Source of the DNA: CAZSAT01 sp964604675
GTDB taxonomy: Bacteria > Myxococcota_A > UBA796 > CAJQPC01
Assembly: GCA_964604675.1 (NCBI GenBank)
Contig: CAZSAT010000004.1
Span: forward strand, 62,001 to 126,000
DNA: 64,000 nucleotides
Reading direction: 5' to 3'
Shown: one piece after another, positions 59,428-64,000 of the stretch
Position numbering within the stretch: the first letter of the stretch is position 1
Layout: each line of letters starts with the position of its first letter
Program-made: the position numbers and the translations under genes
The notes under the pieces: model-generated
What the model saw: the letters and a program-made list of their open reading frames with translations, nothing else
The model's database searches: none
What the model was told of the DNA's origin: nothing

Positions 59428-60947
59428 GCGTGACCCTTCCCAGCATCGACAGCGCCGACCTCGGCGCCCGTTCCCGTGTGCACCTCGAGGCGGTGGTGGC
59501 CATCGCCAGCGACTCCGACGAGACCAGCGACTCCATCCCCAGCACCGACGGTCAGAAGGTGCTCGCGGCCTGGCTCGAGCACTTCTACCGAGGCGTGGGG
59601 TGCGTGGTCGAGCGCGACGACTTCGCCAACATCATCGCCACCCTTCCGGGGCGCGGCGCTGGAGCGTCGCAGCCGCCCATCGCGTTGATGGTGCACCTGG
59701 ACACGGCCCGCGGCACCGCGGCGCTTCCGAACCTGGACTGTGAGCGCGCGTGGGATGGCGGTCCGCTCACCTTCAGCGCCAACCCGGCGCTGTCGGTGTC
59801 GCAGGAGACCTACCCGGCGGTCGCGCCCTTCGTGGGGCAGGACGTGCTGCACGGCCCGGGCGATGCCCCCTTCGGACTCGACGACAAGCTGGGGCTGTCG
59901 CACCTGATGACTCTGGCGTGGCTGCTCGGTCAGGAGCCCTGCGACCACCCGCCCATCTGTTTCGTCGGCCGGCCGGACGAGGAGATCGGGCGCATGGAAG
60001 CGGTCGAGGGCCTGGCGTCTGAGCTCGCCGAGCGCGGGGTGTCCACCGGCTGGACGGTCGACGGCATCTGGCCCTTCGAGGTGAACGTCGAGAACTTCAA
60101 CGCCGCCCAGGGGAGCCTGGCCTTCGATTCGCCGCCTTCGCTTCGAGCCACGGCGACCTGGACCCTGCACCTCGGGGGGGTGAACACGCACGGCGCCACG
60201 GCCGCGGCCGAGGGGCACCGGTCGGCCACGCGGCTCGCCGCCGAGATCGCGGGCCGTCTCGATCCGGCGGTCACCGAGGCCCAGGGCTTCGAGTCCGACG
60301 CGCTGAGGGACTGCGACGCGCTGGTCGTCTTCGGCACGATCGGGGACGGCGCCGACCTGCGGCAGGCCGTCGACGCGGTGGTGACACCCCACCTCCCACG
60401 CGGAGCGTCCTGGTCCCTGGAACCCGGGGGAGATCCGGGCGTGGGTGCAGATGCGATGCTTCGCTTCGTGAGGAACTTCCTGGCTTCGGAGCCCGGGTTT
60501 CCGCTCGCCGCCGAGGACTCCTCGGGTCGTCAGGGCTACTCCCACCCCTTCCGGGCGCGCCCGGAGGGTCTTGGGCTGCGCCTCGACGTCCGGCTGCGCG
60601 ACTTCGACGGCGCAGGACTCGAGGCGCGGGAGCAGCACCTGCGCGATCTTGCCGGGAACCGCCTGGTCGACCTGCACCGGCAGTACGTGAACATGGGGCC
60701 CGCGCTGGCGGAACGCCCCGAGCTGCTCGAGCTGCCCCGGCAAGCCGCTGGGGCGGTGGGGGTGCCCATCCTCGTCCAGCCGATCCGGGGCGGGACGGGC
60801 GTCGATCCCTTCCTCGAGCGGGGTGTGGGCGTCGGCAACCTGGGCACGGGGTACTTCGCTCCGGAGTCCGAGAAGGAACTGACCAGCGTGCAGCTCATGG
60901 CGCAGCATGTGCGCTGGCTCTACGCTCTGGTGCAGTGCGCCTGTTGA
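59424..60947 (+). CDS. M20/peptidase T-like metallopeptidase
   Basis: 507 residues, coupled to the kinase gene by ATGA. Motifs of the M20 family: ALMVHLDTARG (metal His and Asp), FGLDDKLGLSHLM (bridging Asp), VGRPDEEIGRME (catalytic Glu pair), and GGVNTHGATAAAEGHRSA. Peptidase T usually has about 410 residues; the extra length is mainly in the catalytic domain. It cleaves short peptides in the cytoplasm or could act on another amide. Coupling to a two-component system is unusual. Confidence 0.82.
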   Translation: MSVTLPSIDSADLGARSRVHLEAVVAIASDSDETSDSIPSTDGQKVLAAWLEHFYRGVGCVVERDDFANIIATLPGRGAGASQPPIALMVHLDTARGTAALPNLDCERAWDGGPLTFSANPALSVSQETYPAVAPFVGQDVLHGPGDAPFGLDDKLGLSHLMTLAWLLGQEPCDHPPICFVGRPDEEIGRMEAVEGLASELAERGVSTGWTVDGIWPFEVNVENFNAAQGSLAFDSPPSLRATATWTLHLGGVNTHGATAAAEGHRSATRLAAEIAGRLDPAVTEAQGFESDALRDCDALVVFGTIGDGADLRQAVDAVVTPHLPRGASWSLEPGGDPGVGADAMLRFVRNFLASEPGFPLAAEDSSGRQGYSHPFRARPEGLGLRLDVRLRDFDGAGLEAREQHLRDLAGNRLVDLHRQYVNMGPALAERPELLELPRQAAGAVGVPILVQPIRGGTGVDPFLERGVGVGNLGTGYFAPESEKELTSVQLMAQHVRWLYALVQCAC

Positions 60948-62881
60948 TCCCGCTGGCGGCGGCCTCCCCCGTCGCGATCGAGCCCCCGCCCGCGTGGGTC
61001 GAGCCCCTCGAGGTCCCGGTCGTGGCGCTCCCGCAGGGCCCCGTGCGCCCCTCGGTGCAGTACCTGCTGGTGGACGACCAGGTGCAGCTCGAGGGCGGGT
61101 TGGCCCGCTACGCTGACCTGGCCTTCCGCATCGTGAGCCCTGCGGGCCTCGACGAGCTCAGCCGGCTGGAGGTGTCGTTCCATCCAGCCTACGAGGAGCT
61201 GGTGCTCCACGAGGTGATGATCCATCGCGACGGGGTCTGGCACGACCGGCTCGAGCGCGCGGAGCTGCAGGTCATCCAGCCGGAGTTCGAGCTCCACCAG
61301 CACATCGTCGATGGCTCGCGCATGCTGGTGGTCGTGCTGCCCGACGTCCGGGTCGGCGACGTCCTCCGGTACCGCTACACGATCGAGGGCCACAACCCTG
61401 TCTTCGGCGATGAGCTGGGGTTGGGCTTCGACCTGGCGTGGGGCGTGCCCGCCGGCCTCCGCCGGGTGCGGTTGCTGTTCGACCCCGCGGATCCCCCCTG
61501 GGTGAAGGCCCACGGCCTTGCCGTGATGCCCGAGCAGTCGCCTGGCGAGCTCAGCCTCACCCTCACCAACCTGCCCGCCCTGCAGGGGGAGCCCCTGACA
61601 CCACTCGACGTGGACCCCTTCCCGTGGCTGCAGGTCTCCACCTGGGCCGACTGGTCGGAGGTGACCGACTGGGCGCTTGCTCTCTACGAGCTGCCCGCTG
61701 AGCAGGATGCCGCCGAGGCGCTGGCCGCCGAGCTGCGGGCGACCCACCCCAGCGACAGCACGTTCGTGACGGCCGCCACCTCGTGGGTGCAGGACGAGGT
61801 TCGTTACTGGGGCGCGGAGATCGGCACCGGCAGCCACCGCCCGCGGACACCGGATCAGGTGATCGAGCGTCGCTGGGGGGACTGCAAGGACAAGTCGCTG
61901 TTGCTGGCCACCCTGCTGAGATCCCAGGGAGTCGAAGCGTGGCCCGCCCTCGTCAGCTCCAGCGAGCGAAGCGGCGTGTCGCGCTGGCACCCGTCGGCCT
62001 TGGCGTTCGACCACGTCATCGCTGCCATCGAGCTCGACGGGGAGCTGCTCTTCGTCGACCCCACCAGGAACCTCCAGGGGGGCGGGATCACGGAGCGCTG
62101 GCTCCCACGGTTCGGGGAGGCGCTCTTGATCCGGGAAGGCGAGGGTGCGCTGCGCCCTGTGCGGGCGGTGCCGATGGGCGAGCTCCGGACCGTGCGGCGC
62201 TACGACCTGGGCGCCGAGCCGGCGACCCGGGTCGAGGAGATCGCCTGGGGTGGCAGCTGGGCGGACGTTCAGCGTGCCGAGAACCACGACGCCGCCGCGC
62301 CGGACATGGGGGGCGTGCCCGCAGGCGACGACGTGCACGGCGTACAGGACGACCGCAAGGCGAACGTGCTCACGAGGCGGCGCGCCGGGGAGCACCCGGG
62401 CTACACCTGGGACGCGGAGACCGGCCAGGACTGGTTTGGCGCGGAGTCGCTGGAGCAGGTGCAGGCGCTGCCCCTCGTGAGCGCGCCCCGGGTGTTCCCC
62501 CTCGCCTTGCAGCTCGGGTACCGGGCGATCGAAGGCATCGAGATCGCCGCCCCCGACCTGACCGGCTTCCCGCAGCCCTCCGTCGATCTCGACACGCCCT
62601 GGTTCCGCTGGCGCCAGACCAGCGAGCTGGCTGACGGGGTCCTGATCGTCGAGCACGAGCTCGAGGTGCTGGCCGACCGGGTGGAACCGGAGGATCTCGA
62701 CGCCTACCTGGCGGCCGCCCAGCAGGTGCACGCCGCCAGCGTGTATTGGGCAGAGCGTCCACGCAGCCTGCTCGAGCGCCTCGACGCCGGCGAGCTCGCC
62801 AGGGCACTGCTGGCCTTGTTGGCGGCGGTCGGCGGGGGCTACGTGCTGGGCAGGCGCGGGCGGTCCGCGGCCTCCAGGTAG
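60935..62881 (+). CDS. DUF3857/transglutaminase-like exported protein
   Basis: 648 residues from GTG 60935 overlapping the peptidase gene by 13 nt. Signal-like start MRLLIPLAAASPVA. Residues 45-230 are DUF3857 (LVDDQVQLEGGLARYADLAFRI). The transglutaminase core has catalytic Cys in RRWGDCKDKSLLLATLL (near 314), His in AFDHVIAAI and Asp in LFVDPTRN. The last 30 residues form a membrane helix ending with an Arg-rich tail (RALLALLAAVGGGYVLGRRGR), so the protein is probably anchored from the C-terminus. Function unknown; periplasmic protease- or crosslinking-like activity is possible. Confidence 0.84.
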   Translation: MRLLIPLAAASPVAIEPPPAWVEPLEVPVVALPQGPVRPSVQYLLVDDQVQLEGGLARYADLAFRIVSPAGLDELSRLEVSFHPAYEELVLHEVMIHRDGVWHDRLERAELQVIQPEFELHQHIVDGSRMLVVVLPDVRVGDVLRYRYTIEGHNPVFGDELGLGFDLAWGVPAGLRRVRLLFDPADPPWVKAHGLAVMPEQSPGELSLTLTNLPALQGEPLTPLDVDPFPWLQVSTWADWSEVTDWALALYELPAEQDAAEALAAELRATHPSDSTFVTAATSWVQDEVRYWGAEIGTGSHRPRTPDQVIERRWGDCKDKSLLLATLLRSQGVEAWPALVSSSERSGVSRWHPSALAFDHVIAAIELDGELLFVDPTRNLQGGGITERWLPRFGEALLIREGEGALRPVRAVPMGELRTVRRYDLGAEPATRVEEIAWGGSWADVQRAENHDAAAPDMGGVPAGDDVHGVQDDRKANVLTRRRAGEHPGYTWDAETGQDWFGAESLEQVQALPLVSAPRVFPLALQLGYRAIEGIEIAAPDLTGFPQPSVDLDTPWFRWRQTSELADGVLIVEHELEVLADRVEPEDLDAYLAAAQQVHAASVYWAERPRSLLERLDAGELARALLALLAAVGGGYVLGRRGRSAASR

Positions 62882-64000
62882 GGCCCGAGGCGCTCCACAG
62901 GCCACGCGGACCAGAGCCCGGTGGAGAGCCCGGCCAGGATCTCCAGCATGCGCCGGCGAGCGAAGGGGAGCTGGCAGATGGGGCCCATGAAGGCGTCGCG
63001 GAGTGGGCCCGCGAGGGGCCAGCGGGACTGGAAGACGGGTGTGAGCCACCGGCTGAAGAACTGGTACGACCGCACATGGTCACGGCGGGTCGACTCGTAG
63101 GTCCGAAGGGCTTGCACGATGGGGGCCTCGGCCACGCTGTCGACCAGGATCATGGCGTCGTACAGCGCCAGGTTGGCGCCCTGTCCCAGCTGCGGACTCA
63201 TGGCGTGGGCTGCATCTCCGCAGAAGACGACGCCGTCGTCCACGACACACGGCATGCGCACGTCCCAGTAGCGGGCGAAGGGCACCTCCTCGAGCCCTTG
63301 GAGGCCCACGAGGAGGTCCGGGACGCGCGGGTCGAGCCGGGCCAGCGCATCGATGAACGGCCCGAGCCCTGCCTGCCGCGTGGCCTCGACCTCGTCGACG
63401 GCCAACGACCAGAACAAGCTGACCAGGGGGGTGTCGTCTCCCGGTCGCCGCCCCGTCGGGAGGAAGCCCAGCATGCGCTCCACGCCCTCGTACACCTGGA
63501 AGAGGGTGCCGGCGAAGCGACGCTCGGGGTCCTCGGCCACGATCCAGAGCGCGCCGAAGGGGTAGGGCTGGACGTGCTTCTTCAGGCCCGAGCGCCCACG
63601 GAGCTCCGAGCGCGCCCCGTCGGCGACCACCACCAGCTCGAAGGGCCCGTGCGCCTCACCCTGGGCATCGTGCAGCACCCCGTGACGGTCCACCTCCACC
63701 ACGTCGACCCCCGCGCTCAAGCGCACGCCGGCCGCCAGCATCGCCTGGAGCAGGATCGAGAACAGCGTGCCGCGGTGCACGCCCACACCGACGAGGCGCG
63801 GGTCCAGGTCCGCGTAGCGGAGGTCGAGCACGTCGCGTCCACCGTGGGTGACGCCGTGCAGCCGGTGCACGGGATCGCCCCGCTCCACCACCGCGCCTAG
63901 CAGGCCCAGGCGCTCGAGCGCGACCATCCCGGTGGGCTGGAGCAGGATGCCAGCGCCGACAGCGGAGGGCTCCGGCACGCGCTCGTAGACCACCACCTCG
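62839..64000 (-). CDS. FAD-dependent monooxygenase, truncated by window edge
   Basis: C-terminal 387 residues or so of a PHBH-type flavoprotein monooxygenase. The open frame continues past position 64000, where the first dinucleotide-binding loop must lie. Present are VVYERVPEPSAVGAGILLQPTG, the DG motif VVADGARSELR, and GDAAHAMSPQLGQGANLALYDA (second FAD site). It hydroxylates or epoxidises an aromatic or polyprenoid substrate using NAD(P)H. Its 3' end overlaps the convergent DUF3857 gene by 43 nt. Confidence 0.88.
   Translation of the reverse strand, partial: EVVVYERVPEPSAVGAGILLQPTGMVALERLGLLGAVVERGDPVHRLHGVTHGGRDVLDLRYADLDPRLVGVGVHRGTLFSILLQAMLAAGVRLSAGVDVVEVDRHGVLHDAQGEAHGPFELVVVADGARSELRGRSGLKKHVQPYPFGALWIVAEDPERRFAGTLFQVYEGVERMLGFLPTGRRPGDDTPLVSLFWSLAVDEVEATRQAGLGPFIDALARLDPRVPDLLVGLQGLEEVPFARYWDVRMPCVVDDGVVFCGDAAHAMSPQLGQGANLALYDAMILVDSVAEAPIVQALRTYESTRRDHVRSYQFFSRWLTPVFQSRWPLAGPLRDAFMGPICQLPFARRRMLEILAGLSTGLWSAWPVERLGPYLEAADRPRLPST

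Overview
The window is very GC-rich, densely packed DNA from one bacterial chromosome. No tRNA, rRNA, CRISPR array, insertion sequence or prophage was seen. I count 53 protein genes, one of which runs off the right edge. Three features suggest Myxococcota or a close former-deltaproteobacterial relative: MYXO-CTERM-like C-termini (Cys-rich stub, hydrophobic segment, Arg tail) on two exported proteins, many lipoproteins, and MopE-type Asp/Cys metal-binding repeats. This placement is inference; no rRNA is present to confirm it.

Layout. 29-3199 (-): a coupled four-gene operon with an adenosylhomocysteinase-like protein, a helical-repeat protein, SixA and a Ppx/GppA phosphatase. 3299-8577 (+): helicase Lhr and an exported glycerophosphodiesterase. 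8637-11171: a SahR-like ArsR/methyltransferase regulator divergent from ahcY, with a palindromic operator candidate between them. 11245-14536 (-): a small secreted protein, then a TPR protein, MoxR-type AAA+ ATPase and VWA protein. The ATPase/VWA junction carries what looks like a complete -1 frameshift signal. 14588-18827 (+): an operon with a Tat subunit and a GMC flavo-oxidoreductase, then cysC and hspQ. A cluster of hairpins ends this block.

19020-28817: a CoaB-like protein, a large MYXO-CTERM metalloprotease, a nucleoside salvage operon (PNP, cytidine deaminase, P-loop kinase), a 13-repeat RCC1 protein, carbamate kinase and RNase D. 28830-32716 (-): a bacterial voltage-gated channel with an acidic, Ca-channel-like filter, RidA, and a Ser/Thr kinase with a membrane partner. 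32770-36320 (-): two exported beta-helix proteins. 36404-44971 (+): seven tightly coupled genes that all encode exported proteins: five lipoproteins of various kinds, a DUF1549/DUF1588-like lipoprotein with a haem motif, and a Tat-exported DUF1501 protein. The last gene holds a 10-N assembly gap that probably closes in frame.

44987-64000: a Cys-rich lipoprotein, hpt and upp, exported proteins of unknown role, a class A penicillin-binding protein with an N-terminal zinc ribbon, an S41 protease with a long C-terminal extension, two lipoproteins, a PhoB/PhoR pair whose kinase lacks membrane segments, a peptidase T-like protein, a DUF3857/transglutaminase protein and a truncated FAD monooxygenase.

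Two themes recur. Most neighbouring co-directional genes are linked by 1-4 nt stop/start overlaps (ATGA, GTGA, TTGA, TGATG). Many lipoproteins have extremely short signal peptides, often 6-8 residues before the Cys with no Lys or Arg; several of these starts are fixed by good ribosome binding sites.
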